From contig DASYMJ010000109.1 of assembly GCA_036009105.1 (NCBI GenBank), positions 1 through 53,565 on the forward strand: a stretch of DNA of 53,565 nt, in the 5' to 3' direction. This DNA comes from JAFAVZ01 sp036009105 (GTDB lineage: Bacteria > Acidobacteriota > Thermoanaerobaculia > Gp7-AA8). Of this stretch, positions 7,301-17,416 are shown piece after piece. The notes beneath the pieces are model-generated. The model had not been told where the DNA came from. It saw only the letters and a program-made list of their open reading frames with translations, and ran no database searches. Numbering within the stretch: position 1 is the stretch's first letter; every line of letters begins with the position of its first letter. Made by a program: the position numbers and the translations under genes.

Positions 7301-7767
7301 AGCACTGCAGCCTCCTCCTCGCCTGCCTCGCATTATTGCTGCTCGGCGCTTCCGCGCCGCGCGCGGCCGCATTTTCCAAGACGGCCGGCGGTCACCGCGA
7401 CGGCTACATCGTCCTGCTCCGGCTTCGCTATGACCTGTTTGCGCGGTGGAAGGCGAGCGGGAAGTGGCCCGACGACCCGGCGGCGAACGCGGCGCTGGAG
7501 GGGCACGTCCGGTACTGGGATGAACAGGTCCGGACGGGCAGAGCGCTCCTGGCGGGCGGGGTGAAGGGCGACTATTGGGACAACGCCGCCGTGATCATCA
7601 TCGATGCGGCCTCCGACGCCGAGGCCAGCTCCGTGGTGAACGGCGATCCGGCGGTCAAGGCGTACGTTTTCCAGGCGCAGGTGCGGCCCTTCGAAACGCA
7701 TTGGGTGAGCTCGAAATACTGGGGAGGGACAGAGGGAGAGCGGACCGCCGGCCGCCCTCCCCGATAA
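7297..7767 (+). CDS. Exported YCII-domain protein
   Basis: A 156-residue protein with a signal peptide (MKHCSLLLACLALLLLGASA). The mature part has the ferredoxin-like YCII pattern: YIVLLRLRYDLFARW, HVRYWDEQVRTGRALLAGG, then DAEASSVVNGDPAVKAYVF and QVRPFETHW. YCII proteins are small dimeric domains of largely unknown enzymatic role, and exported versions are uncommon, though they occur as an isolated group. The ATG overlaps the stop of the preceding SANT-like gene. It converges on the IPT/TIG gene on the other strand, six bases away. Confidence 0.75.
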   Translation: MKHCSLLLACLALLLLGASAPRAAAFSKTAGGHRDGYIVLLRLRYDLFARWKASGKWPDDPAANAALEGHVRYWDEQVRTGRALLAGGVKGDYWDNAAVIIIDAASDAEASSVVNGDPAVKAYVFQAQVRPFETHWVSSKYWGGTEGERTAGRPPR

Positions 7768-7773
7768 AGCATG

Positions 7774-8874
7774 TTATTGCGGCGTCACCAGAGTCACGTG
7801 CTGGGTGTCGTTGTTCGTCACGCTCACCAAGGCCCAGAAGAGGCTGCCGGGGGTCTGCGGCTCGATCTCCACGCGGACGGTGTCCGGGGAGCCGTTCGTC
7901 ACGAAAAGCGAGCTGAGGTCGGCGATCTGGCCGAAAGACGGAAGGTCGCGGAACTCGCCCGTCTCCTCCGTGGCCGCCTCCACGCTCGCCGTGGCCAGCA
8001 GCGCGCCGGTCTTCCCTTCCGCGAGCTCGTAAACGCGCACCGCGAAGCGGGAGGGGGAGGGGGCGGTGTCGTAGATGCGCAGCGTCTGGCGGAAACGGGA
8101 GGAGATGGGCACGTTGAGCAGATGCAGCGTCGCGGTATGGAGGTCGCCCTCCCGCACGAGGGGCAGCTCGGTGCCGGCATTGAGCGCGTCGCGCGAGGCG
8201 TCCAGCGTCCGCAGGTTGATGTCGACGTTCTGGGCCTGATTCCTCAGCACGTACAGCAGCCGGCCGGGATTGGCCGGCGGCAGGCGGAAGAACGGGGTCA
8301 GGTTATGCAGCGCCTCGTTCGGCTGGAGCGTTTTGGTGTTCGGGAACACCGCCGGACAGACGCCGTCCGCCGGGCAGGGCCACGGCGCGAGGGGCACCGG
8401 CTGGGTGCCGTGGTTGCGCAGCCAGAGGTCGGTCTTCCAGAGCGATCCCTGGCCGCCCGCCACCGGCAAGTCGAGATAGATGGGGAGCAGCACGCGCTCG
8501 TACTCGTCCTCCGCGGTCCGGGAGAACAGAAAGATGTTCGGCGCGACGGCGGTGCGGCCGTCGCCGGTCTTCACCGTGACGTCCACAGGCCCTACGGCAT
8601 GCGGCGGCGTCACCACGACGATCTCCGTATTGCTCTCCGCGCGCGGCGTGACGGTGACGTTGCCGAAGGTGACGAGCGTGGGGCAGGGAGCGAAGCAGGC
8701 GAAATTGGGAGGGACGGAGAGGTTGTCGCCGGTGATCCTGACCAGCGTGCCGCCCTTGAACGAGCCGAGGCGCGGCTGGACGTCGCGGATGACGGCGGCG
8801 GGGATGTTCTGAGCGGATACGATGGTGGGAACGACGAGCAGCAGAGGGAGGAGGAGAGAGCGAAGGGACTTCAT
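7774..8874 (-). CDS. Exported IPT/TIG-domain protein
   Basis: A 366-residue secreted protein (signal MKSLRSLLLPLLLVVPTIVSAQ). Residues 25-118 form an IPT/TIG immunoglobulin-like domain, recognised by the pattern VQPRLGSFKGGTLVRITGDN and VTPPHAVGPVDVTVKTGDG. The rest is a beta-rich region (RLLYVLRNQAQNVDINL, FAVRVYELAEGKTG) that I do not recognise, but which resembles cell-surface or periplasmic beta-sandwich modules. GAGG lies twelve bases upstream of the start. Its start codon lies only three bases from that of the divergent GerMN gene. Function unknown; a surface or envelope role is inference. Confidence 0.7.
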   Translation of the reverse strand: MKSLRSLLLPLLLVVPTIVSAQNIPAAVIRDVQPRLGSFKGGTLVRITGDNLSVPPNFACFAPCPTLVTFGNVTVTPRAESNTEIVVVTPPHAVGPVDVTVKTGDGRTAVAPNIFLFSRTAEDEYERVLLPIYLDLPVAGGQGSLWKTDLWLRNHGTQPVPLAPWPCPADGVCPAVFPNTKTLQPNEALHNLTPFFRLPPANPGRLLYVLRNQAQNVDINLRTLDASRDALNAGTELPLVREGDLHTATLHLLNVPISSRFRQTLRIYDTAPSPSRFAVRVYELAEGKTGALLATASVEAATEETGEFRDLPSFGQIADLSSLFVTNGSPDTVRVEIEPQTPGSLFWALVSVTNNDTQHVTLVTPQ

Positions 8875-8877
8875 GAA

Positions 8878-9393
8878 ATGTACTTACCTCACAAGCCAAA
8901 AAGACATTCGCGCGGGCCAGGCTGCACGCGCATCTCCTTCTACGCGCGCGGCGCGGCGAGCGTCGCCGTCGTTTGCCTGATGTTGACAGCATGCGGGAAG
9001 GAGCCGCCGGCGCCGGCCGCGGAGCCGGGCCTGCCGATCGACGTGAAGATCGCCCGCGACACGGTCCTCCTCTACTTCCCGACCGACTGCGAAAAAGTCG
9101 ATCCGTTCGAGCGGCCGATGCCGAATGACGCCGAGCTGGTGGCCGAGGCGCTGGTGGAGGGGCCGAATGACGTCGAGCAGCGGCGCGGCGCGACGAACCC
9201 CTTTCCGGAAGGCTCGTCCGTGCAGTCGGTGAAGATCGCGGACGGCGTGCTGACCATCGACTTCAACGAGCGGCTGCAGAACGTCGGCGGCGCCTGCGCC
9301 GCGCAGGCGATCCGCAACTCGGTGGAGGCGACCCTCAAGCGCGTGCCGGGCGTGAGGCGGGTGGTGATCACGGCCGGCGGCAGGGGAACGTAG
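8878..9393 (+). CDS. GerMN-domain lipoprotein
   Basis: About 171 residues. A lipobox LTAC (residues 35-38 or so) follows a hydrophobic stretch, so a lipid-anchored protein is expected. The mature part matches the GerMN domain found in spore germination protein GerM and in many non-sporulating bacteria: VLLYFPTDCEKVDPFER, ELVAEALVEGPN, then VKIADGVLTIDFNERLQ and AIRNSVEATLKRVPGV. The unusual long basic N-terminus before the hydrophobic segment leaves the start uncertain; AAGGGA nine bases upstream supports 8878. The stop codon TAG at 9391 is part of the family A repeat. Confidence 0.75.
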   Translation: MYLPHKPKRHSRGPGCTRISFYARGAASVAVVCLMLTACGKEPPAPAAEPGLPIDVKIARDTVLLYFPTDCEKVDPFERPMPNDAELVAEALVEGPNDVEQRRGATNPFPEGSSVQSVKIADGVLTIDFNERLQNVGGACAAQAIRNSVEATLKRVPGVRRVVITAGGRGT

Positions 9394-9440
9394 GGCCGGC
9401 TCTCCAGCCGGCCGGGCGAGCTGGAGAGCTCGCCCTACGT
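9388..9440. repeat. Inverted repeat, family A, copy 1
   Basis: The outer arms ACGTAGGGC (9388-9396) and GCCCTACGT (9432-9440) match perfectly. Inside lie two hairpins, GGCCGGCTCTCCAGCCGGCC and GCGAGCTGGAGAGCTCGC, whose loops (CTCTCCAG and CTGGAGAG) are also complementary to each other. The left edge provides the TAG stop of the GerMN gene. Same family as the copies at 47809 and 51442. Confidence 0.85.
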
Positions 9441-9457
9441 GCCCACGGATACACTTG

Positions 9458-10690
9458 ATGCCCATGCGCGTCATGCTCGCCACCGTCATCACCCTGCTGC
9501 ATTTCTCCGACTACCACTCCCACGCCGTGCCCTCGTACTCGGAGGACCGGGCCGATCAGGGCGGCATCGCGCGCGCCATCGGCTACATGAAGGGCCAGCA
9601 AGGGGCGCTCATCTTCAGCGGCGGCGACATGATGAACCGCGGCGCGCCGGCCTGGTCGGACGAGTACAAATGCGCCGAATGGTCCTGGTTCAACGGCGTG
9701 GTCGACGCCATGGCCCTCGGCAACCACGACGCCGACTACGGCCAGGACGAGCTGGTCCGGTGCCGCAAGTCGGTGACCTATCCGATCCTCAGCGCGAACA
9801 CCCCCGGCTTCGAGCCGTACGCGGTCTTCCAGCGCCAGGGCGTCCGCATCGGCGCCTTCGCCACGGCGGGCCCGGACATCGAGACGGCGCGCCAAACGGT
9901 GCGGGCGCTGCGGGAGAAAGAGCATGTCGACGTGGTGGTCTACATCGGCCATGAGCACCGCGAGGATGATGAAAGACTCGCCCGCGCCGTGCAGGGCATC
10001 GACCTCATCTTCGGCACGCACAGCCACATCAAGCAGGCCCTGACCAAGATCGACGGCACGCAGACGTACTTTATCTCGCCGTTCCAGTACCTGACCTACG
10101 TCAGCCGCGTGCAGCTGACGATCGGTGATCACCGCGTCACCAAAGCCAGGGGCGAGCTGGTGAGGATCGACAAAAGGATCAGGGAAGACCAGAGCGTTGC
10201 GAAACGCGTCCGGACGATGCAGAAAGCGCTGGAGCAGCAGCATCCCGACCTCTTCCGCCCCATCGGCAGATTGCAGCACGCCCTGACGCAGGACGAGCTC
10301 GGACAAAGGACGGTCGAAGTGATGGCCGCGGCGACGGATGCCGACGCCGCCCTCTCCACCACCAGCAGCTTCCGCCAGCCGTTGCCCTCGGGCACGCTCA
10401 CCGAAGAGCTGCTGCGGAACGCCATGCCGTACGACAACGAGATCGTCCTCTGCACCATGAGCGGCGCGCAGCTGCAGCGCGTGCTCGCCTTCGCCGAGTC
10501 GAAGCGCGGCACCGACGCCTTCGCCTACGTGGCCAGGCCGGCGAGCATCGAGAGCGACAAGAGCTACAAAGTGGCGGCGGCCGACTTCCTGGCCAACGGC
10601 CCCTACCGCGAAGTCTTCGACTGCGAGAAGACGAAGAGCGGAAAACGTGTTCGAGAAGAGGTGAGACGACGGTTGACCGCCTCGCCCTGA
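9458..10690 (+). CDS. 5'-nucleotidase/UshA-like metallophosphatase
   Basis: About 410 residues. The N-terminal metallophosphoesterase domain carries the metal ligands in order: HFSDYHSH, FSGGDMMNRG, ALGNHDADYG, VYIGHEHREDD and FGTHSHIK. The C-terminal half (from about residue 250) corresponds to the 5'-nucleotidase C domain, ending with GTLTEELLRNAMPYDNEIVL and the substrate-side FADFLANG-like segment AAADFLANGPY. Family members hydrolyse nucleotides or UDP-sugars in the periplasm. The expected signal peptide is short (RVMLATVITLL), so export is uncertain. Three possible starts lie within nine bases (TTG 9455, ATG 9458, ATG 9464) and none has a strong ribosome site; 9458 is a compromise. Confidence 0.85.
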   Translation: MPMRVMLATVITLLHFSDYHSHAVPSYSEDRADQGGIARAIGYMKGQQGALIFSGGDMMNRGAPAWSDEYKCAEWSWFNGVVDAMALGNHDADYGQDELVRCRKSVTYPILSANTPGFEPYAVFQRQGVRIGAFATAGPDIETARQTVRALREKEHVDVVVYIGHEHREDDERLARAVQGIDLIFGTHSHIKQALTKIDGTQTYFISPFQYLTYVSRVQLTIGDHRVTKARGELVRIDKRIREDQSVAKRVRTMQKALEQQHPDLFRPIGRLQHALTQDELGQRTVEVMAAATDADAALSTTSSFRQPLPSGTLTEELLRNAMPYDNEIVLCTMSGAQLQRVLAFAESKRGTDAFAYVARPASIESDKSYKVAAADFLANGPYREVFDCEKTKSGKRVREEVRRRLTASP

Positions 10691-10730
10691 ACGATATGAT
10701 GGACACCACGAATGGAGCGCCCCCCCGCTC

Positions 10731-10751
10731 GCGCAGCGGTACCCGCTGCGC
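10731..10751 (+). promoter_or_regulatory. Perfect hairpin in the sdhC leader
   Basis: GCGCAGCGG (10731-10739) pairs perfectly with CCGCTGCGC (10743-10751) over a three-base loop, 26 bases before the sdhC start. No T tract follows, so it is not a typical terminator. It could terminate upstream transcription weakly or stabilise the sdh message. Confidence 0.45.
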
Positions 10752-10777
10752 AACCCTACCCGAGAGGTGATTTCCGG

Positions 10778-11461
10778 ATGTCGTGGATTGCGAGTTTCTA
10801 CCGCACCGCCCTCGGCAAGAAGGCGGTCATGGCCGTGACCGGCGCCTTCCTGGCCGGCTGGGTGCTGGCCCACATGGCCGGGAACCTGAAGATCTTCATG
10901 GGCCCCGAGCACCTCAACGAGTACGCCAAGTGGCTGCGCACCATGGGCGCGCCGGCCATGCCCCACAGCGCGCTGCTCTGGATCGTGCGCATCCTGATGG
11001 TGGTGGCCGTCTGGCTGCACATCCAGGCCGCGACGCAGCTCACCCTCCAGTCCCGCGAGGCGCGGCCGCTGGCCTACACCCGCCGCGACAATGTGGTGGC
11101 CAGCTATGCCTCCCGCACCATGCGCTGGGGCGGCGTGATCATCCTCCTCTTCATCCTCTATCACCTGCTCCACCTCACCTTCGGGGTGCATGTGGCACCG
11201 GCGCAGTTCGTGGAGAACGACCCGTACCACAACGTCGTGGCCGGCTTTCAGGTGTGGTGGGTGGCGGCGGTTTACATCATCGCCAACCTGGCCCTGGGGC
11301 TCCATCTCTGGCACGGGCTGCGGGCGCTGTTCGACTCCCTCGGCCTCAACCACCCGAACTTCAACGTGGCCCGGCGCTGGTTCGCCGTCGCCTTCGCGCT
11401 CGTCATCACGATCGGCAACATCTCGATGCCGGTGGCCGTGCTGCTCGGCATCCTGAGGTAA
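10778..11461 (+). CDS. sdhC: Succinate dehydrogenase cytochrome b558 subunit
   Basis: Membrane anchor of succinate dehydrogenase (complex II). It passes electrons from SdhB to quinone through b haems. 227 residues with five hydrophobic helices. Histidines at positions suited to haem ligation are seen in WVLAHMAGNLK, VWLHIQ, YHLLHLTFG and LHLWHGL. The single large cytochrome b subunit, rather than SdhC plus SdhD, identifies the b558 (dihaem) class known from Bacillus and Acidobacteriota-like lineages. The start ATG has GAGAGG eight bases upstream. sdhA follows five bases later, so this is the first gene of sdhCAB. Confidence 0.93.
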   Translation: MSWIASFYRTALGKKAVMAVTGAFLAGWVLAHMAGNLKIFMGPEHLNEYAKWLRTMGAPAMPHSALLWIVRILMVVAVWLHIQAATQLTLQSREARPLAYTRRDNVVASYASRTMRWGGVIILLFILYHLLHLTFGVHVAPAQFVENDPYHNVVAGFQVWWVAAVYIIANLALGLHLWHGLRALFDSLGLNHPNFNVARRWFAVAFALVITIGNISMPVAVLLGILR

Positions 11462-11465
11462 CGGA

Positions 11466-13375
<1,910 letters not shown>

Positions 13376-13379
<4 letters not shown>

Positions 13380-14119
13380 ATCTGACACTCCACGTCTGGC
13401 GGCAGACCTCGCGCGACGACGCGGGCCGCTTCGTTACCTACAAGGCGGAGGGGATCAGCCCCGACGCGTCGTTCCTGGAGATGCTCGACGTGGTCAACGA
13501 GGGGCTCAACGACCGCGGCGAGCAGCCCATCCACTTCGAGCACGACTGCCGGGAAGGCATCTGCGGCTCCTGCGGCATGATGATCAACGGTGTCGCGCAC
13601 GGCCCCCTGGGCGGCACGGCGACCTGCCAGCTGCACATGCGCCAGTTCAAGGACGGCGACGAGATCCGCATCGAGCCGTGGCGCGCCCGGGTCTTCCCGG
13701 TGATCAAGGACCTGATCGTCGACCGCTCTCCGCTGGACCGCATCATCCAGGCCGGCGGCTATGTGTCTGTGAATACGGGCAGCGCGGTGGAAGCGAACAC
13801 GCTCCCCATCCCCAAGCAGATTCAGGAGACGGCCATGGATGCCGCCGAGTGCATCCAGTGCGGCGCCTGCGTCGCGCAGTGCCCGAACGGGGCGGCGCAG
13901 CTCTTCACCGCTGCCAAGGTGGCCCACCTCGGCCTGCTCCCCCAGGGCCAGCCCGAGCGCTACGAGCGGGTGGTGAACATGGTGGAGACGATGGACGAGC
14001 TCTTCGGCACCTGCTCACTCTTCCGGGAGTGCGAGGCGGTCTGCCCGAAGAGCATCCCGGTCGACTTCATCGCGCGGATGAACCGGGACTACCTGGTGGC
14101 GAAGTTCAAGCGGGGGTAG
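13376..14119 (+). CDS. sdhB: Succinate dehydrogenase iron-sulfur subunit
   Basis: 247 residues; carries electrons from FAD to the membrane quinone site. The [2Fe-2S] motif is CREGICGSCG followed by CQLH. The [4Fe-4S] and [3Fe-4S] cysteines are CIQCGACVAQCP and CSLFRECEAVCPKS. All cluster ligands are present. It overlaps sdhA by four bases and is the last gene of the operon. No clear terminator follows. Confidence 0.96.
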
Positions 14120-14234
14120 AGCGCCGGCGCACGTACGCCTCCACCGATCGCCGGAACACCGCCGGAGTGATGGCCGGATAGCGATACAGCTCCGGCCGCT
14201 CGCGAATGCGCGGCGTCGGCGAGACCGGCGCGCA
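14106..14234 (-). other. Orphan minus-strand reading frame, possible gene fragment
   Basis: Between sdhB and psd a minus-strand frame without a start codon reads VSPTPRIRERPELYRYPAIT followed by PAVFRRSVEAYVRRR and a stop at 14106, overlapping the sdhB 3' end by 14 bases. The residue composition looks like the C-terminus of a real protein rather than random frame noise. I do not recognise the family. It may be the tail of a lost gene. Confidence 0.3.
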
Positions 14235-14264
14235 TCAGCTCTCAGGCCGGCAGCGCCTCGAAAT

Positions 14265-15086
14265 TCATGAATGCAGTATAGCGGCCCCGTAGCGCACCTT
14301 CCGGCCCGCCTCCAGCCGCACCCGGGAGAGATCCACCCGGTCCGGCTCGAAGAGCAGGACCACGCTCGAGCCCATGTGGAACGTGCCGAGGCGGTCGCCG
14401 GCGGCGATGGGAATGGGCGGCGCGTAATTGCGCGCGCGCTTCTCGGAGCGGGGGACGTTGGAGATGAACGAGTCGTACACCACGGAGATCTTCCCCACGT
14501 TCGTGGCCCCGATCATCACCACCGCCACGTGGCCCAGCGTGCAGTCGATCCACGTCACCACGCGCTCGTTGATGGAGAACAGCTCGTCGACGTTCGCCAG
14601 CGACCAGTCGTTCACCGGCCAGAGCTTGCCGGGGATGTGCAGGCTGCGGGTGATCCCGCCGCCGACCGGCGAATGGACGTGGTGGTAGTCCTGGGGGGAG
14701 AGGTAGAGATTGAAGAACGCGCCGTTCTCGTAGCGGCGCGCCTCCTCCTCGTCGCCCAGGAAGCGGGCCAGGGTGTAGTCCTTCCCTTTGATCTGCTCCA
14801 GCCGGCCGTCCCGCACCGGGCCGAACGCGCGCAGCACGCCGTCCACCGGGCTGACCAGCTCGCCCTCGATCGGGCGCAGCCCTTCGCGCAGGTCGCGGGT
14901 GAAGAAGTGGCCGATGGAGGGATAGTCGTGCACCGGCTTGCCCGCCGCGTCGAGGTCGATCTCGTACGTGCTCGCGAACCAGCGCACCAGGCGCCGGGCG
15001 ATCGGCCGCGGCCAGCGGGCATGCACCAGCCGGCCGACCGCGCGGCTCAGATGATTCTTCGGGACGTAGCGGAGATAGCGATACAC
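14265..15086 (-). CDS. psd: Phosphatidylserine decarboxylase proenzyme
   Basis: 273 residues; makes phosphatidylethanolamine at the inner membrane. The charge-relay residues are in SPVDGVLRAFG (Asp) and YHHVHSPVGG (His). The protein should cleave itself at Gly-Ser to form the pyruvoyl group. The expected LGST motif reads MGSS here (HMGSSVVLLFEP), a variant also known in some lineages, and the serine that becomes pyruvate is kept. No phosphatidylserine synthase is visible nearby. An upstream cyclophilin gene lies on the same strand, 29 bases away. Confidence 0.93.
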   Translation of the reverse strand: MYRYLRYVPKNHLSRAVGRLVHARWPRPIARRLVRWFASTYEIDLDAAGKPVHDYPSIGHFFTRDLREGLRPIEGELVSPVDGVLRAFGPVRDGRLEQIKGKDYTLARFLGDEEEARRYENGAFFNLYLSPQDYHHVHSPVGGGITRSLHIPGKLWPVNDWSLANVDELFSINERVVTWIDCTLGHVAVVMIGATNVGKISVVYDSFISNVPRSEKRARNYAPPIPIAAGDRLGTFHMGSSVVLLFEPDRVDLSRVRLEAGRKVRYGAAILHS

Positions 15087-15115
15087 GCCGAATGCTGAGG
15101 CGAGAGTCGTGCCCG

Positions 15116-15823
15116 CTATTTTTTGGCAGCGGGGACGATGCGCGCCGTCTTGATGTAATCGAGCTGGGGGAAGGAGGCCTGCAGATACTGGTTGCCTTCC
15201 TGCTGCGCCCGCCCCTGGTTGGGGGTGTCGCCGTAGCCGCCGTACAGCGCATCGACCACGTCCATCCCTTCGATTACCTTGCCGAACGGCGCGAAGCCCT
15301 GCGGGTCGAGACCGGCGTTGCGGTCCGCAAAGTTGATGAAGACCTGCGTCGTGCGGGTATGCGGGCCGGCCATGGCGTAGCTGACCATGCCCCGGGTGTT
15401 GGAGCCCTTCACCGGATCATCGACCACGTTGGCTTCGCGCCAGATGCGGTTCAGCTCGGGATTGCCGTTGATGCCGAACTGGGCCATGAAGCCGGGGATG
15501 ACGCGGAAGAAGCGGACGTCGTCGTAGTAGCCGTTGGACACCAGGTTGTAGAAGCGGTCCGCGCCGATCGGGGCCCAGTCCCGGTGCACCTCGATGACGA
15601 ACGGTCCCTTGGACGTCTCGAAGCGCGCATTGAAGATGGCCGGCGCCTTCGCCGTCAGTTTCGACGGATCGAGGAGCTTCTTCGGATCGGGCTTCTTCGC
15701 CGTGGTCGTGGTGGTCGCTGTCTTCTTGGTGGTGGTGGTCGTCTTCGATGTCTTCGGCTTCTCGGCAGCGCTCGCCGTCAGCATCATCATCATCGTTGCG
15801 GTGATTGCGGTGATCGTTTTCAT
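15116..15823 (-). CDS. Exported cyclophilin-type peptidyl-prolyl isomerase
   Basis: 235 residues with a signal peptide (MKTITAITATMMMMLTASA), a Thr/Lys-rich low-complexity linker (TTTTTKKTATTTTT) and a cyclophilin domain. The domain shows FYNLVSNGYYDDVRFFRVIP, FMAQFGINGNPEL, GMVSYAMAG and FAPFGKVIEGMDVVD. The catalytic Arg and the substrate-pocket Phe/Gln are visible. It probably assists folding in the periplasm. No strong ribosome site precedes ATG 15823; ATG 15841 in the same frame is an alternative. It is divergent from the DUF1028 gene, with 25 bases between the starts, which leaves very little room for promoters. Confidence 0.88.
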   Translation of the reverse strand: MKTITAITATMMMMLTASAAEKPKTSKTTTTTKKTATTTTTAKKPDPKKLLDPSKLTAKAPAIFNARFETSKGPFVIEVHRDWAPIGADRFYNLVSNGYYDDVRFFRVIPGFMAQFGINGNPELNRIWREANVVDDPVKGSNTRGMVSYAMAGPHTRTTQVFINFADRNAGLDPQGFAPFGKVIEGMDVVDALYGGYGDTPNQGRAQQEGNQYLQASFPQLDYIKTARIVPAAKK

Positions 15824-15848
15824 GGCCGCGAACAGTAGCATTCCCGAA

Positions 15849-16892
15849 ATGAAAACGCTGCTCTGCCTCCTGCTTCTCGCCCCCGCCGCCGGCGCCCAGC
15901 TCCGGCCGGTGAATACCTTCTCCATCGTGGCCCGCGACCCGGCCACCGGGCAGCTGGGCGTCGCGGTGCAGTCGCACTGGTTCGCCGTCGGCCAGATCGT
16001 GCCGTGGGCGGAGGCGGGCGTCGGCGCCGTCGCCACCCAGAGCTTCGTCGATCCGACGTACGGCAAGGTCGGCCTCGACCTCCTCCGCGCCGGCCGCGGC
16101 GCCCCCGCCGCCCTCCGCGCCCTCCTCGGCGGCGACGCCTCGTGCGAGGTGCGCCAGGTGGCGATGGTCGACGCCGCGGGCGAGGTCGCCTCGTTCACCG
16201 GCAACCGCGACATCCTCGCCGCCGGCTCCATCGCCGGCAATGCCACGGGCAAGTCAGACGTGCCATGCGGCGCCGCCGGCGGGACGCTGCACGTCGGCCG
16301 CGATTTCGCGGTGCAGGCGAATCTGATGGCGAACGACCGCGTCTGGCCGGCCATGGCCCAGGCTTACGCGGCGGCGAAAGGCGATCTGGCCGACCGTATG
16401 CTCGCCGCGCTCGATGCGGCGCAGAGCGTGGGCGGCGACATCCGCGGCAAGCAGTCGGCGGCGCTGATCGTGGTGAACGCGAAGCCGAGCGGCCGCCCGT
16501 GGCAGGACCGCGTGTTCGATCTGCGGGTCGATGACAACCCGGCCCCGCTGGCCGAGCTGCGCCGCCTCGTGGCGCTGCAGCGCGCCTACAACCACATGAA
16601 CGCCGGCGACCTGGCCGTGGAGCAGAAGGACAACGAGGCGGCCCTGCGCGAGTACTCGGCGGCCGAGGGGATCGCGGCGTCGACGGCCGGGATCCCGGTG
16701 AGCCGCCACGCGGAGATGATCTTCTGGCACGCCGTGGCCCTGGTGAACATGCAGCGGGTCGACGAGGCGCTGCCGCTCTTTGCCCGCGCCTTCGCCATGG
16801 AGCCCGGCTGGCGCGAGCTGACGCCGCGCCTGGCGCGCTCCGGCCTGATGCCCGATGACCCGAAGCTGCTGGAGCGGATCGTCGGCCGATGA
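15849..16892 (+). CDS. DUF1028 family exported protein
   Basis: 347 residues. A signal peptide MKTLLCLLLLAPAAGAQ is followed by NTFSIVARDPATGQLGVAVQ and IVPWAEAGVGAVATQ, the signature of DUF1028 (an Ntn-hydrolase-like fold whose substrate is not established, to my knowledge). FTGNRDILAAGSIAGN and VGGDIRGKQSAALIVV are further conserved blocks. A C-terminal tetratricopeptide-like region (from about residue 260) contains two helical repeats, LAVEQKDNEAALREYSAAEG and HAEMIFWHAVALVNMQRVDE. The stop overlaps the start of the ECF sigma gene by ATGA. Confidence 0.85.
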   Translation: MKTLLCLLLLAPAAGAQLRPVNTFSIVARDPATGQLGVAVQSHWFAVGQIVPWAEAGVGAVATQSFVDPTYGKVGLDLLRAGRGAPAALRALLGGDASCEVRQVAMVDAAGEVASFTGNRDILAAGSIAGNATGKSDVPCGAAGGTLHVGRDFAVQANLMANDRVWPAMAQAYAAAKGDLADRMLAALDAAQSVGGDIRGKQSAALIVVNAKPSGRPWQDRVFDLRVDDNPAPLAELRRLVALQRAYNHMNAGDLAVEQKDNEAALREYSAAEGIAASTAGIPVSRHAEMIFWHAVALVNMQRVDEALPLFARAFAMEPGWRELTPRLARSGLMPDDPKLLERIVGR

Positions 16893-17416
16893 CGGTCGCG
16901 GAGCGCCTGGTCGAAAGCCATCGCCAGTTCCTCGCCTTCCTGGAGCGCCGCCTGGGCGACCGCGCCCTGGCCGAGGACATCCTGCAGGACGCTTTCGTGA
17001 AGACGATGGAGCGGGGAGGGGAGCTGCGGGACGACGAAGCGGCCGTGGCCTGGTTCTACCGCCTGCTGCGCAACGCGGTGATCGATCATCACCGCCGCCG
17101 GTCGGTTCGCACCCGCGCGCTCGATGCCTTGGCCAGGGAAATGGAAGGCGCCGCCGAGCCGCCGCCCGAGGTGCGCGGCGCGATCTGCGCCTGCGTCGGG
17201 CGCCTCGTCGGGAACCTCAGGCCCGAATACGCCGCGGCCATCCGGCGCGTGGAGCTGGATGAGGTGCCGGTGCAGACCTTCGCCGGCGAGATGGGCATCA
17301 CTGCGAACAACGCGGCCGTGCGCCTCTTCCGTGCCCGCGAGGCGTTGCGCAAGCAGGTGCGCGCCGCGTGCGGCACGTGCGCGACGCACGGCTGCGTGGA
17401 GTGCAGTTGCCGATAG
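16889..17416 (+). CDS. ECF-type RNA polymerase sigma factor with Cys-rich tail
   Basis: 175 residues. Region 2 reads AEDILQDAFVKTMERG and AWFYRLLRNAVIDHHRRR; region 4 is VELDEVPVQTFAGEMGITAN and NAAVRLFRAREALRKQVRAA. Regions 1.1 and 3 are absent, as in group 4 sigma factors. The protein ends in a cysteine cluster, CGTCATHGCVECSC, which could bind metal or sense redox state; similar tails occur in a subgroup of ECF factors. No anti-sigma factor is adjacent. Translational coupling to DUF1028 is visible (ATGA). Confidence 0.9.
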   Translation: MTVAERLVESHRQFLAFLERRLGDRALAEDILQDAFVKTMERGGELRDDEAAVAWFYRLLRNAVIDHHRRRSVRTRALDALAREMEGAAEPPPEVRGAICACVGRLVGNLRPEYAAAIRRVELDEVPVQTFAGEMGITANNAAVRLFRAREALRKQVRAACGTCATHGCVECSCR

